A DNA stretch of 64,000 nt, from assembly GCA_025936115.1 (NCBI GenBank), contig JAICTZ010000013.1:62001-126000 (forward strand), written 5' to 3'. Origin of the DNA: Polyangiaceae bacterium. GTDB taxonomy: Bacteria; Myxococcota_A; Polyangia; Polyangiales; Polyangiaceae. This document shows, piece by piece, positions 26,588-35,161 of the stretch. Position 1 is the first letter of the stretch. Each line of letters starts with the position of its first letter. The notes beneath the pieces are model-generated. The model was not told where the DNA came from and did no database searches. It worked only from the letters and a program-made list of their open reading frames with translations. The position numbers were made by a program, and so were the translations under genes.

Positions 26588-29208
26588 GAGGACATCTCGG
26601 TTGGTAGCGCTGCGGGCTCGGTCGCCAAGTAGAGCGCGCCCGTCGAGCGCGGCAGCCGCACGACGAACGCCGCGCCCGCGCCAGGTTGGCTCTGCACGTG
26701 AATCGAACCGCCGAGCGCCGTGACGACGCGCCGTGCGATGGCGAGGCCGAGCCCGGACCCGCCGTGTTTGCCCTTGGTCGTGAAGAACGGCGTAAAAAGC
26801 TGCGCGGCGTGGACGGGCTCGATGCCCGGACCGTTGTCCTTCACCGTGAGCACGAGCTCGTCCTCACCGACGCGGCCGCGGATCGTGAGCCGCCCCGTGC
26901 CGTCGGTCGGCAGCGCTTGCAGCGCGTTTTCGATCAAGTTCGTGAGCACCTGATTGAGCTCCTCGGGGACGCAATCGACGAGCCCTTCGCCGTCGAGGTC
27001 TATGTCGCGTACGAGCTCGTGGCGGGCGCTCGGCAAGAGCACGGCGAGCACGTCGCGCACCGCGGCGAACACGTCGTACGGCTGCGTCGTGCGCGTGTAC
27101 CCCTCACGGCTGTAACGCATCATCAAATCGACGGTCGCGCCGATGCGCTGCACGCCCGAACGGGCCGTTGCGAACATCTTGCGCGTTCGCTCGGCGACGC
27201 GCGGCGGGTCGAAGGGCGGCTCGCGCGTCGCCGCGGGGTCGAGCAGCCGATTGACGTCGTTTTCGAGCGCGGCGAGCGCGCCCTGCACGTAATTGAGCGG
27301 ATTTTTGATCTCGTGAGCGAGGCCGCCCGCCACCGTTTGCAGGGAATCGAGCTTCTGTCCGAGCAGGACGTCAGCGGTCGCCTCCTTTTGTTTTAATTGT
27401 GAGCGGACCACGGCGATGAGCTCCTTCGATGAAAACGGCTTCGAAAGGTAGGCATTAACCCCCGTCTCGATGCCTTCGACGCGATCGCGCAGATCGCCGC
27501 GCGCGGTCAGCATCACGATCGGGATGTGTTCGGTGGCCGCATCGGCGCGGAGCGCGCGTGTGAGCGCGAGTCCGTCGAGCTCGGGCATCATCAGATCGGT
27601 CACGATCAGCGTCGGGAGGTGCTTGCGCGCGAGCTCGAGGCCCTTCCTGCCGTCGGGCGCCGCGAGAATGCGAAAATCGTGGTGGAGCGCGAGGCGAATC
27701 ACGCGGATGACGTCGGGCGTATCCTCGACCACGAGCACGCTGTGTGCTCGTTGTTCCTCGTCGGCGTCGCGTTCGACGATGCGTTGCTCGGTCGCCTGAT
27801 CGATCTCGAGCAGCCGAAAGCGCTCGTGTTCGTCGTTGTGCCACTCGGCAACGCCGTGATCGGACGCGCGGCTGCCCGCGAGCAGATCCACGCGCGGGCC
27901 ACGCCGATCGAGCGCGTCGAGCGCGAAATGCTCGCGATCCTTGGGCAACACGACGCTGAGCTTCGCCCCCTGCCCCACGGCGCCCTCGGCCCAAATCCGC
28001 CCCCCGTGGAGCTCGACCAGCTCTTTCGCGAGCGCAAGTCCGATGCCGGTCCCACCGTAGCGGCGCGTGCTGCCCGAATCGACCTGGAAGAAGCGCTGAA
28101 AAATCCGCGCCGCCATGCCAGGGGGAAACCCGATGCCCGTGTCTTCGACCTCGATGCGCGCGTGCTCGCCGTCGTCGTGCAGGCGCACCGCGATCTTGCC
28201 CTGCGCCGGCGTGAACTTCGTCGCGTTCGACAGCAGATTCACCATCACGCGCTCGACACGCTCGAGGTCGCAGTATACGCCCGAGCTTTCGACGTTGGAC
28301 GAGAACTCGAGCGCGAGCGACTTGCGCTGCGTGAGCGGCTCGGCCTGCGTCACGAGACCGCGCAAATACTCGACCAGATCGTAGCGGTGCACGCGCAACC
28401 GGAGCTTCGACTCCTCGAGCCGCGACAAGTCGAGCAAATCGCCGATCAAGCGGCGAAGCTTGATGCCGCTCCGCTCGATCGAGGCGAGCGTCGAGCGTTG
28501 CGGCTCCGAGATCGAGCCGAGCTCGCCGTCGATCAAGAGCTCGATCGGCGCGAGCATCATCGTGAGCGGCGTCTTGAGCTCGTGCGTGATGTTGGCGAAA
28601 AATTCCGATTTGACGCGGTCGAGCTCTTGCAGCTGCGTGTGGGCGTGCTCGAGGTTCTTCTTCGTGCGCTCGATCACGAGCTGCCCCGTGATTTGTTCGC
28701 GCTGAGCGCGGTAGACCAGGTGTTGGCCCGCACCCACGATGATTGCCGTCGAAACCAGGAAGAACTGGTTCGAAAGCGCCGTGACGGCGTGGCCGTGCGT
28801 GCCGAGCACGAGGTTCGGCAAGACCCAGGACGCGATGATGGTGGCGTGAGTGACCGCGACGACGCGGAGCGGCCAGACGTAGAGGAGCCCGGTCGCCACG
28901 ATCGTGAGCGTGAGCCCCGCGTAGTACGGCGAGGCCAGACCGCCCATGAACACCGTCATCAAGCTGATGCAGGCCGACGCGAGCATCATGTAGAACGCCG
29001 TGAGCGCGTTCGCGTGCCGATCGAAGAAGGGCGTCTTCACGACGCGGAACATGAGCAGCGTCACGAGCGTGACGAGGCCGCGCGTCCCCCACAAGAGCCA
29101 GATCCAGCGCGGCGGCGCCGTCAGCAGATCGAGCACGCCGAACAGCGGATAGAGCACGAGCGCAATCCAGAGCGCGCTCGTGAGTCCGCGCCGATTGCGC
29201 TCGAGCAA
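26584..29208 (-). CDS. Double-kinase hybrid sensor histidine kinase (PhcS-like input)
   Basis: 874 aa. It begins with six transmembrane helices (about residues 12-165) without a large outer loop, which suits a membrane-soluble ligand. First kinase: HisKA with His209 (ANITHELKTPL), N-box LLSNATKF, EDTGIGFPPG, GTGIGLALAKE. Receiver: VVEDTPD, Asp538 in IVTDLMMPELDG, Lys590 in LSKPFS. Second kinase: His632 (GGLAHEIKNPL), N-box LIENALQAL, DNGPGI, GSGLGLAIARR. Both kinase modules look intact. The start is uncertain: TTG at 29208 is the first usual start, but the frame stays open for about 17 codons more. The methyltransferase gene ends 46 bases upstream. Confidence 0.9.
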   Translation of the reverse strand: MLERNRRGLTSALWIALVLYPLFGVLDLLTAPPRWIWLLWGTRGLVTLVTLLMFRVVKTPFFDRHANALTAFYMMLASACISLMTVFMGGLASPYYAGLTLTIVATGLLYVWPLRVVAVTHATIIASWVLPNLVLGTHGHAVTALSNQFFLVSTAIIVGAGQHLVYRAQREQITGQLVIERTKKNLEHAHTQLQELDRVKSEFFANITHELKTPLTMMLAPIELLIDGELGSISEPQRSTLASIERSGIKLRRLIGDLLDLSRLEESKLRLRVHRYDLVEYLRGLVTQAEPLTQRKSLALEFSSNVESSGVYCDLERVERVMVNLLSNATKFTPAQGKIAVRLHDDGEHARIEVEDTGIGFPPGMAARIFQRFFQVDSGSTRRYGGTGIGLALAKELVELHGGRIWAEGAVGQGAKLSVVLPKDREHFALDALDRRGPRVDLLAGSRASDHGVAEWHNDEHERFRLLEIDQATEQRIVERDADEEQRAHSVLVVEDTPDVIRVIRLALHHDFRILAAPDGRKGLELARKHLPTLIVTDLMMPELDGLALTRALRADAATEHIPIVMLTARGDLRDRVEGIETGVNAYLSKPFSSKELIAVVRSQLKQKEATADVLLGQKLDSLQTVAGGLAHEIKNPLNYVQGALAALENDVNRLLDPAATREPPFDPPRVAERTRKMFATARSGVQRIGATVDLMMRYSREGYTRTTQPYDVFAAVRDVLAVLLPSARHELVRDIDLDGEGLVDCVPEELNQVLTNLIENALQALPTDGTGRLTIRGRVGEDELVLTVKDNGPGIEPVHAAQLFTPFFTTKGKHGGSGLGLAIARRVVTALGGSIHVQSQPGAGAAFVVRLPRSTGALYLATEPAALPTEMSS

Positions 29209-29254
29209 CCAAGCGAGCCAGCGCGACTCGAGCTCCGAATCCTCCGCCAGGCGC

Positions 29255-30838
29255 TCAGTCCTTCCGCAGCAGCAAGAACGGATTCACGCGCGTCGGCTCT
29301 TCCACCATTTCCGCGGTGAACCCCGGCGCGGCCATGCGCGCCAGCTCGAGCATCTGCGAACGCTCGCGGTAGACCAAGAACCAATCGAGGTGGAGCTCCA
29401 TCAGCCAGCGGCTCCCGCAGCTCGGCACCATGTTGCCGACGTACAGCCGCCCGCCAGGCGCCACGAGCGAGAACAAGCTGCGGCAGAGTGACACGCCGCT
29501 CGGCAGCTGCAGGTAGTCGAAGAGCCCGCACGAGTAGACGAGATCGAACGCGCCGTGCCCCGCGAACACCGCGGCACCGCGCAGCAAATGTCGAATCGAG
29601 TCGTGCAGATGCAAGAGGGACACGCGGTCCTTCCACTTGGCGTTCACCACGCGCTGGAGCCGGCGGTACGAAAACGAGAGCGCCCGCTTGTCTTGATCGA
29701 AGAGCACGATCTCGACCGCCCGCGGCAGCTCGTGGAGCTCCTGCAAGAGCTCGTAGATTTCCTGCGCAGGGCCTGCGGCGATCGAGAGGATGCGCACCGG
29801 GCGATCCTCCTTGGCATTGGCGAGTAAGTTCGAGATTTCGTGCTTGAGCTGATCCTTGCGCGTGCGCACGGCGACGGCGGCGGGGGTCGAGACGAACGCG
29901 AGGTTCAAGCCTTTGGCGAACAGCGTCGCCCCGGAGAAGTGGCTGCCGTAAAGGCTGTTCATCACCTCGTAGTCGCCGGGATAGCCGAGCGGTTTGTGCC
30001 GTGCGCGGTGCATGCAGGGTGACTGCATGAACAAGTCATGGAGGTAGCGGGTCGAATACTCGCGCAGGGCGTCGCGCTCGCCCTTGCCCGCGAGGCGAAA
30101 GGCGGCATCGATCTCGTTCGAGAACTGCACGACTTCCGCTGAAAATTCACTGCGGACCCGTTCGATCAGCGCGTCACGCGCGGGTGAATCGTGCTCGCCG
30201 TGCGCCACGTGCCACGGCAGCGACGCTTCGAGCTCACCGAGCTTCTCGCGCCCGTCCTCGAGCAGGAGCCGGAGCTCGCCGACGAGGGCTTTGAAGCGCT
30301 CTTGACCGGGTACGCGCCAGGCCGCGTCCCGTAAGCCGAGCCCTTTGGCCTCGCTGCCGCCCGCCCACGCTTTCACGTCTCGCAGGTGGAGTACGTCTTC
30401 GATGTTCATCAGCGTATCGACCAGCGACGCGCCCACGATGCCCCGCCCGCCGTCGCGGCGGACGGAAGAGACTCTCGCCTCACCGCGATACGCTTCGTGA
30501 TCGTCGAATCTGATCACGATTTCGCTCAATATCGTGCCCACCTCGACCCCCATCCCGAACGGCCACACGAACGCGACGCCGTTCTGCGACACGTCGACGA
30601 GCTCGCAATGTTCGCGCTGCTCGGCGAACGTGATCTCGACGGTGAGACCGATCGGACCGAGCTCGGAGCGCTGATAGCGATCCGGGCGAAAGTAGATGTC
30701 GCGGCCGCTGCCGCCTTTGAGCGCTTCGTAGTCGGCCACGACGCCCGTGACCGGAGCGGGCCGAACGTCTCGCCTACCGCTCAGGGGTGGCTCGGACTCG
30801 AGCGTGCGAACCTCCGCCGATGCAAACTCTTGGACCAC
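29255..30838 (-). CDS. PilZ-domain SAM-dependent methyltransferase (PhcB-like)
   Basis: 527 aa. Residues about 40-165 resemble a PilZ domain (ELVDVSQNGVAFVWPF, then VRRDGGRGIVGASLVD). Its c-di-GMP-binding Arg motif is imperfect. A helical middle part (about 190-330) follows. The C-terminal class I methyltransferase has SIAAGPAQEIYELL as motif I, IVLFDQDKRAL as the acidic loop and DLVYSCGLFDYL as motif IV. This C-terminal type is the one annotated for synthesis of 3-hydroxy fatty-acid methyl esters (PhcB of Ralstonia). The gene order methyltransferase, sensor kinase, receiver-kinase supports that. GTG start with GGAG upstream. The substrate here is inferred. Confidence 0.82.
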   Translation of the reverse strand: MVQEFASAEVRTLESEPPLSGRRDVRPAPVTGVVADYEALKGGSGRDIYFRPDRYQRSELGPIGLTVEITFAEQREHCELVDVSQNGVAFVWPFGMGVEVGTILSEIVIRFDDHEAYRGEARVSSVRRDGGRGIVGASLVDTLMNIEDVLHLRDVKAWAGGSEAKGLGLRDAAWRVPGQERFKALVGELRLLLEDGREKLGELEASLPWHVAHGEHDSPARDALIERVRSEFSAEVVQFSNEIDAAFRLAGKGERDALREYSTRYLHDLFMQSPCMHRARHKPLGYPGDYEVMNSLYGSHFSGATLFAKGLNLAFVSTPAAVAVRTRKDQLKHEISNLLANAKEDRPVRILSIAAGPAQEIYELLQELHELPRAVEIVLFDQDKRALSFSYRRLQRVVNAKWKDRVSLLHLHDSIRHLLRGAAVFAGHGAFDLVYSCGLFDYLQLPSGVSLCRSLFSLVAPGGRLYVGNMVPSCGSRWLMELHLDWFLVYRERSQMLELARMAAPGFTAEMVEEPTRVNPFLLLRKD

Positions 30839-30866
30839 CTGTCGTTCTCCAGTCTAAAAGAAGGGG

Positions 30867-30887
30867 GCTAACACTCAGCCTGTTAGC
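30867..30887. promoter_or_regulatory. Perfect inverted repeat upstream of the Phc-like operon
   Basis: GCTAACA (30867-30873) and TGTTAGC (30881-30887) with a 7-base centre, 29-49 bases before the GTG of the methyltransferase gene. It could be an operator or a leader hairpin. The rest of the 264-base divergent gap to thiS shows no RNA gene. A TAGACT (-10-like) element lies on the minus strand near 30851-30856, but no fitting -35 was found. Confidence 0.5.
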
Positions 30888-31102
30888 GGAGTCTGTGTTT
30901 CCGAACGGATCCAAACCACTTCGCCCGCGATCGCAACGACCGTGAGGACCCACGCGACGATGTGCCGCGTCCTTCACGTTCGCGTTACGCGCTGTCCCCC
31001 CTTACGCACATCGCCCTACGCGCTTAAGGCCCGCGGCGTGACAAACCGACGGCTTTCTCGGGCGCAAAACGCGTCAGGGCGGGCCGTGCTACCCCTTTCT
31101 CC

Positions 31103-31303
31103 GTGCACGTTACGGTCAACGGCGAGGAAAAGAGCGTGGCCGCCGGACTCACGGTCCGGGGGCTGATCGAGCTATTGGGCCTCACAGAGGGCCCCGTGGC
31201 CGTGGAGCGGAACCGCGAGGTGGTGCCCCGCGCCGAACACGCGGTGACCGTCCTCGCCGAGCACGACGTGCTCGAGATCGTGCACCTCGTCGGCGGCGGC
31301 TGA
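31103..31303 (+). CDS. thiS: ThiS sulfur-carrier protein
   Basis: 66-aa ubiquitin-fold protein that carries sulfur as a C-terminal thiocarboxylate for thiazole formation in thiamine synthesis. It begins [17 protein letters not shown] and ends in EIVHLVGGG, the exposed Gly-Gly needed for adenylation. GTG start. No thiG, thiH, thiO or thiF is next to it, so it stands alone between the Phc-like operon and the convergent gamma-carbonic-anhydrase gene. The E1-like enzyme at 38.4 kb might serve it (inference). Confidence 0.88.
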   Translation: MHVTVNGEEKSVAAGLTVRGLIELLGLTEGPVAVERNREVVPRAEHAVTVLAEHDVLEIVHLVGGG

Positions 31304-31333
31304 ACGCCCGCGCCGGGCGCCATCGCCCCTCGT

Positions 31334-31858
31334 CTACCCGCCAGCCAGGGCGTGCTCGCGGGCCACGCCGACGTAGCGCTCCGCCAGCTTGCGTCCGAGC
31401 AGGTAGTCCTTCTCGTCGAGCTCGCGAATCACGCGCGCCGGCTGGCCGAGGACGAGCACGCGCCGCGGCACCTGCATCCCGGCCGGCACGAGCGCCCCCG
31501 CCCCGACCCACGCCTCCTCACCGATCACGGCGTTGTCGAGCAGGATCGCGCCGATACCGATGAGCGCACCGTCTTCGACGCGGGCGCCGTGAATCGTGGC
31601 GTGATGGCCGATCGTGACTTCCGCGCCGATTTCCGCGTGCGAGACGCCGAGCGACATGTGGATGCAGGCTTGATCCTGCACGTTCGTGCGAGCGCCGATG
31701 CGGATGTGACCCACGTCGCCGCGCAGCACGGCGCCGTACCAAACGCTCACGTGCTCACCGAGCTCGACGTCGCCGACCACGGCGGCGGTCGGCGCGAGGT
31801 AAACGCCGCTACCGATGCGCGGGGAAATGCCACGAAACGAGCGAACGATGCCGCTCAT
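31334..31858 (-). CDS. Gamma-carbonic-anhydrase-like hexapeptide protein
   Basis: 174 aa, left-handed beta-helix of hexapeptide repeats: IGSGVYLAPTAAVVGDVELG, then SVWYGAVLRGDVG and NVQDQACIHM. The zinc His positions of the gamma class appear in HMSLG..H and IGHHATIHG. The family includes carbonic anhydrases and acyltransferase-like proteins (YrdA/PaaY type). Which reaction applies cannot be told from sequence. The ATG overlaps the miaB stop (ATGA). The frame extends far upstream inside miaB without family sequence. Confidence 0.9.
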   Translation of the reverse strand: MSGIVRSFRGISPRIGSGVYLAPTAAVVGDVELGEHVSVWYGAVLRGDVGHIRIGARTNVQDQACIHMSLGVSHAEIGAEVTIGHHATIHGARVEDGALIGIGAILLDNAVIGEEAWVGAGALVPAGMQVPRRVLVLGQPARVIRELDEKDYLLGRKLAERYVGVAREHALAGG

Positions 31859-33327
31859 GGCGCGATCGGCAGCAGGCGGCGGGCGCTGCGGGCGGCGCGC
31901 GCCTCGACGGACAAGCCCTGGGCCGCCTCCGAGCCGAGCCAGCCGAGCTCGGGTTCGCCACCCAGCGAGTTCTTGAAGGCACGCGTGATGCGAACGGGCA
32001 CGATTTCGCCCGTGGGATCGAGCGGACACTCGAAATGCACGATCTCGTTCTGCCCGCTCCGGCCCGTGTAGCCCGAGCCCTTGCCGCGGCCTTCGACCAG
32101 CACGCGCTGGGTCGTACCGACACGCGACGCGAGGTGCGACTGCCGCTGCGCTTCCGAGACGGCGAAGAGCTCCGCGAGCCGCGCGCTCTTTTCCTCCTCG
32201 CTCGGCTCGCCCTCGAGCTTGAGCGCCGGCGTGTGGGGGCGCGGCGAATACTTGAAGCCGAACAGGCCCGTGAAGCCCACGTCGCGCACGAGCTCGAGCG
32301 TCGCCTCGAAGTCCTCGCGCCCTTCGCCGGGAAAACCGACGATCACGTCGGTCGAGAGCGTCACGTCTGGCACTTCGGCGCGCAACGCCGCGACGCGCTC
32401 GCGGTACTCGGCCGCCGAGTAGCGGCGGATCATACGCCGGAGCAGGCGATCGCTCCCCGACTGCACCGGCAGATGCACGTGCCGGGCGAGCGGCTCCAGA
32501 TCGCGGTGTGCGAGGATGAGCGAGCGGGTCAGGTGACGCGGGTGCGGGCTCGTGTAACGGAGCCGCCGCAGACCGGGCACGCTCGCTACGATCGCGCGCA
32601 GGAGCGAGGGAAACATGCTTTCGTCTTGGCGCGCCGTCGTCGGGTGCGTGTGCGTCCAAGGCCGCTCGCCGGCTCCCGGCGCGGGTGCGAGCGAATTTTC
32701 GGGATCGGCGTAGCTGTTCACGGTTTGGCCGAGCAGCGTCACCTCGCGCGAGCCCGCCTCGACCAGGCGCCGCACTTCAGCCACGATCTCGCGCGCCGGC
32801 CGATAGCGCTCGGGGCCACGCGTGTGCGGCACGATGCAAAACGCGCAGCGCTCGTTGCAGCCCTTCATCACCGTGACGAACTCGCTCGGCTTCGCGCGGC
32901 CGGGGGCGGGCCGTGCCTCGAGAAAGCGCGGCATGTCGGTGTCGAAGGCGGTGCGCACCTGAGCGGGCGCTCCGAGCTCGGCTTGCGCGAGCAACTCGGG
33001 CAGCTCCGCGATGTTGTCGGGCCCGATCAGCAGGTCGACGTCGGGCATGCGGGCGAGCAGTCGCTCACCCTCTTGCTGCGCGACGCAACCGGCGATGCCG
33101 ATCACGAGCGAGGGCCGGCGCGCCTTGATGAGCGCGATGCGCCCGACTTCACTCCGCAGCTTTTGCTCGGCTTTCTCCCGTACGCTGCAGGTATTGAGCA
33201 GCACGAGATCGGCGAGCTCGGGATCCGGCTCCGCGGTCCAACCCGCGCGCGCGAGTACCTCGGAAATTCGGTCCGAATCGTGCTGGTTCATCTGGCAGCC
33301 GAAGGTCACGACTGCAAAGCCGGGCAT
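31855..33327 (-). CDS. miaB: tRNA-2-methylthio-N6-isopentenyladenosine37 synthase
   Basis: Radical-SAM methylthiotransferase that modifies A37 of tRNAs reading UNN codons. 490 aa. The N-terminal UPF0004 domain begins FAVVTFGCQMNQHDSD and holds the second cluster's Cys (GCQMN, LLNTCSVREKAEQ, GIAGCVAQ). The radical SAM CxxxCxxC is in GCNERCAFCIVPHTRGPER. The C-terminal TRAM domain has VLVEGRGKGSGYTGRS. The ATG at 33327 gives the canonical MPGFAVVTFGC start; a frame opening 21 codons earlier would overlap the divergent acyl-CoA synthetase start. Confidence 0.96.
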   Translation of the reverse strand: MPGFAVVTFGCQMNQHDSDRISEVLARAGWTAEPDPELADLVLLNTCSVREKAEQKLRSEVGRIALIKARRPSLVIGIAGCVAQQEGERLLARMPDVDLLIGPDNIAELPELLAQAELGAPAQVRTAFDTDMPRFLEARPAPGRAKPSEFVTVMKGCNERCAFCIVPHTRGPERYRPAREIVAEVRRLVEAGSREVTLLGQTVNSYADPENSLAPAPGAGERPWTHTHPTTARQDESMFPSLLRAIVASVPGLRRLRYTSPHPRHLTRSLILAHRDLEPLARHVHLPVQSGSDRLLRRMIRRYSAAEYRERVAALRAEVPDVTLSTDVIVGFPGEGREDFEATLELVRDVGFTGLFGFKYSPRPHTPALKLEGEPSEEEKSARLAELFAVSEAQRQSHLASRVGTTQRVLVEGRGKGSGYTGRSGQNEIVHFECPLDPTGEIVPVRITRAFKNSLGGEPELGWLGSEAAQGLSVEARAARSARRLLPIAP

Positions 33328-33388
33328 GGGGCCGTTTTTGCCACGTCGCTCGGCGAATCGCCAGGCTATGCTGCCGTCCCCTCCCATC

Positions 33389-35152
33389 ATGCCTCGCAGT
33401 TTTTCGAATCTCGTCGAGCTCTACCTGCGCGCCTGCAAGGATTTCGGCCCTCAGGAGATCTTCGGCACCAAGCACGGCGACCACTGGCACTGGATTACGT
33501 ACGCCGAATTCGGCGAGCGCGTAGACGATTTTCGGGCGGGGCTCGCGACGCTCGGCGTCGGGCCGGGGGACCGCGTCGCCATCGTGGCCAACAACTGTGT
33601 CGAGTGGGCGGTCGCTGCCTACGCGACCTACGGCCTGCGCGCGGCCTTCGTGCCGATGTACGAGGCGCAGGTCGCCGACGAGTGGCTCTTCATTCTGAAG
33701 GACTGTGCGGCGCGCATCGTCATCGCCTCACGACCGGATATTTTCGAGACGCTCGTCGCCCGCAAAGGCGAAGCGCCGTCGCTCGAGCACGTCGTCGGCA
33801 TCGATCTGCCGGAGACCGACACGCGAGCCTTCGCGGCCGTGGCGGCGCGCGGCCGAGCGTTGCCCGTGCCGGTGGTCGAACCCGCGCCGGGCGAGATTGC
33901 CGGCTTCATCTACACCTCGGGCACCACGGGATTGCCGAAGGGCGTCGTGCTCACGCACCGCAACTTCTGCACCAACGTGAACGATGCGGGCGCAAGGTTT
34001 CCGATCGGCCCTGACGATCGGTGTCTCGCGTTCTTGTATTGGGCGCACGCCTTCGGCCAGACGGCGGAGCTTCATCAATTCATCGCCTACGGCCTCTCGC
34101 TCGCGATCAACGACGACGTGGCGAACCTGGTCGCGAACCTCGCCGACGTGCGACCGACCGTGCTCGTCGCGGTGCCGCGGATCTTCAACCGCATCTACGA
34201 CGGCATCACCAAGCAGATGGCGGAGCGTCCGCCCATGATCCAAAAGCTCTTTCGCGCCGGGATCGCGGCCGCGACACGCCGCTCGCGCGGTGAAAAGCTC
34301 GGGCTCGGCGAACTCTTGGCGCTCAAGCTCGCGGACGCGCTGATTTTCCGCAAGGTGCGCGCGCGGCTCGGCGGACGGCTGCGCTTTTGCGTGAGCGGCA
34401 GCGCGGCGCTCAGTAAGGAAGTCGCCGAGTTCGTCGACGCGCTCGGCATCGCCGTCTACGAGGGTTACGGCTTGAGCGAAGCGAGCCCCGTCGTTTCGAG
34501 CAACTACCCGGGCTTCCAGCGCATCGGCAGCGTGGGCAAGCCGTTCCCGAGTGTTCGCGTCGTCATCGACAAGGACGTGACGGGCGACCCGGTCAACGGC
34601 GAGATCGTCGTCTACGGCGACAACGTCATGCAGGGCTATCACAACCGCCCGGAAGAAAACGCGCAGACGTTCACGGCGGACGGGGGTCTCCGCACCGGCG
34701 ACATGGGTCACATCGATCAGGATGGCTTTCTCTTCATCACTGGCCGCATCAAAGAGCAGTACAAGCTCGAAAACGGCAAGTACACCGTGCCCTCGCCGCT
34801 CGAGGAGGAGCTCAAGCTCTCCCCCTACATCGCGAACGTGATGCTCTACGGCGACAACAAGCCGTACAACGTGGCCGTCGTCGTCCCCGACACACAGAGC
34901 CTCGAGCGTTGGGCCAAGCACGAGCATCACACGCTGGGCGATCTGCGCACCGATCCACGCGTGCGCGCCCTGCTCCAAGCCGAGCTCGACAAGCACTCGG
35001 CGCACTTCAAGAGCTACGAACGGCCCAAGCGCCTGCTCGTCGTGCTCGAGGACTTCACGGTAGAAAACGGCGTCCTCACGCCCTCGCTCAAGATCAAGCG
35101 CCGCGAAGTGGTCAAGCGTTACGGCCAGCAGATCGAAGCGCTCTACACGTAG
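33389..35152 (+). CDS. Long-chain acyl-CoA synthetase (AMP-binding)
   Basis: Activates fatty acids to acyl-CoA via acyl-adenylate. 587 aa. It has the P-loop GFIYTSGTTGLPKGVVLTHR, the A-box-like YEGYGLSEASPVVS, the adenylate region GGLRTGDMGHIDQDGFLFITG, and the C-terminal Lys region (KLENGKYTVPSPLEEEL). It resembles the large eukaryote-like/FadD15 type that lacks transmembrane segments. The ATG at 33389 is chosen; an in-frame ATG at 33368 would add seven residues. It is divergent from miaB with overlapping leaders. A supply of 3-hydroxyacyl groups for the nearby PhcB-like enzyme is conceivable but not shown. Confidence 0.92.
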   Translation: MPRSFSNLVELYLRACKDFGPQEIFGTKHGDHWHWITYAEFGERVDDFRAGLATLGVGPGDRVAIVANNCVEWAVAAYATYGLRAAFVPMYEAQVADEWLFILKDCAARIVIASRPDIFETLVARKGEAPSLEHVVGIDLPETDTRAFAAVAARGRALPVPVVEPAPGEIAGFIYTSGTTGLPKGVVLTHRNFCTNVNDAGARFPIGPDDRCLAFLYWAHAFGQTAELHQFIAYGLSLAINDDVANLVANLADVRPTVLVAVPRIFNRIYDGITKQMAERPPMIQKLFRAGIAAATRRSRGEKLGLGELLALKLADALIFRKVRARLGGRLRFCVSGSAALSKEVAEFVDALGIAVYEGYGLSEASPVVSSNYPGFQRIGSVGKPFPSVRVVIDKDVTGDPVNGEIVVYGDNVMQGYHNRPEENAQTFTADGGLRTGDMGHIDQDGFLFITGRIKEQYKLENGKYTVPSPLEEELKLSPYIANVMLYGDNKPYNVAVVVPDTQSLERWAKHEHHTLGDLRTDPRVRALLQAELDKHSAHFKSYERPKRLLVVLEDFTVENGVLTPSLKIKRREVVKRYGQQIEALYT

Positions 35153-35161
35153 TCTGGATGC

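Noticed and set aside
27526..29319. 597-aa open frame on the plus strand
   Set aside because: Antisense to the double-kinase sensor; composition is Arg/Glu/Ala noise from codon mirror effects.
29255..30838. CheR chemotaxis methyltransferase for the 527-aa protein
   Set aside because: CheR beta-subdomain and motif I differ; no chemotaxis gene is nearby, and the SIAAGPAQEI motif and operon layout fit PhcB better.
30839..31102. Possible small RNA, tRNA or riboswitch in the divergent gap before thiS
   Set aside because: No cloverleaf and no TPP-riboswitch core (CTGAGA) could be found on either strand.
31103..31303. thiS read as a MoaD or as part of the cysteine operon
   Set aside because: Length, VTVNGEE start and HLVGGG end are ThiS-like; it is 6 kb away and lies on the other side of minus-strand genes.
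32035..34014. 659-aa open frame on the plus strand
   Set aside because: Antisense to miaB for most of its length, then out of frame with the acyl-CoA synthetase.
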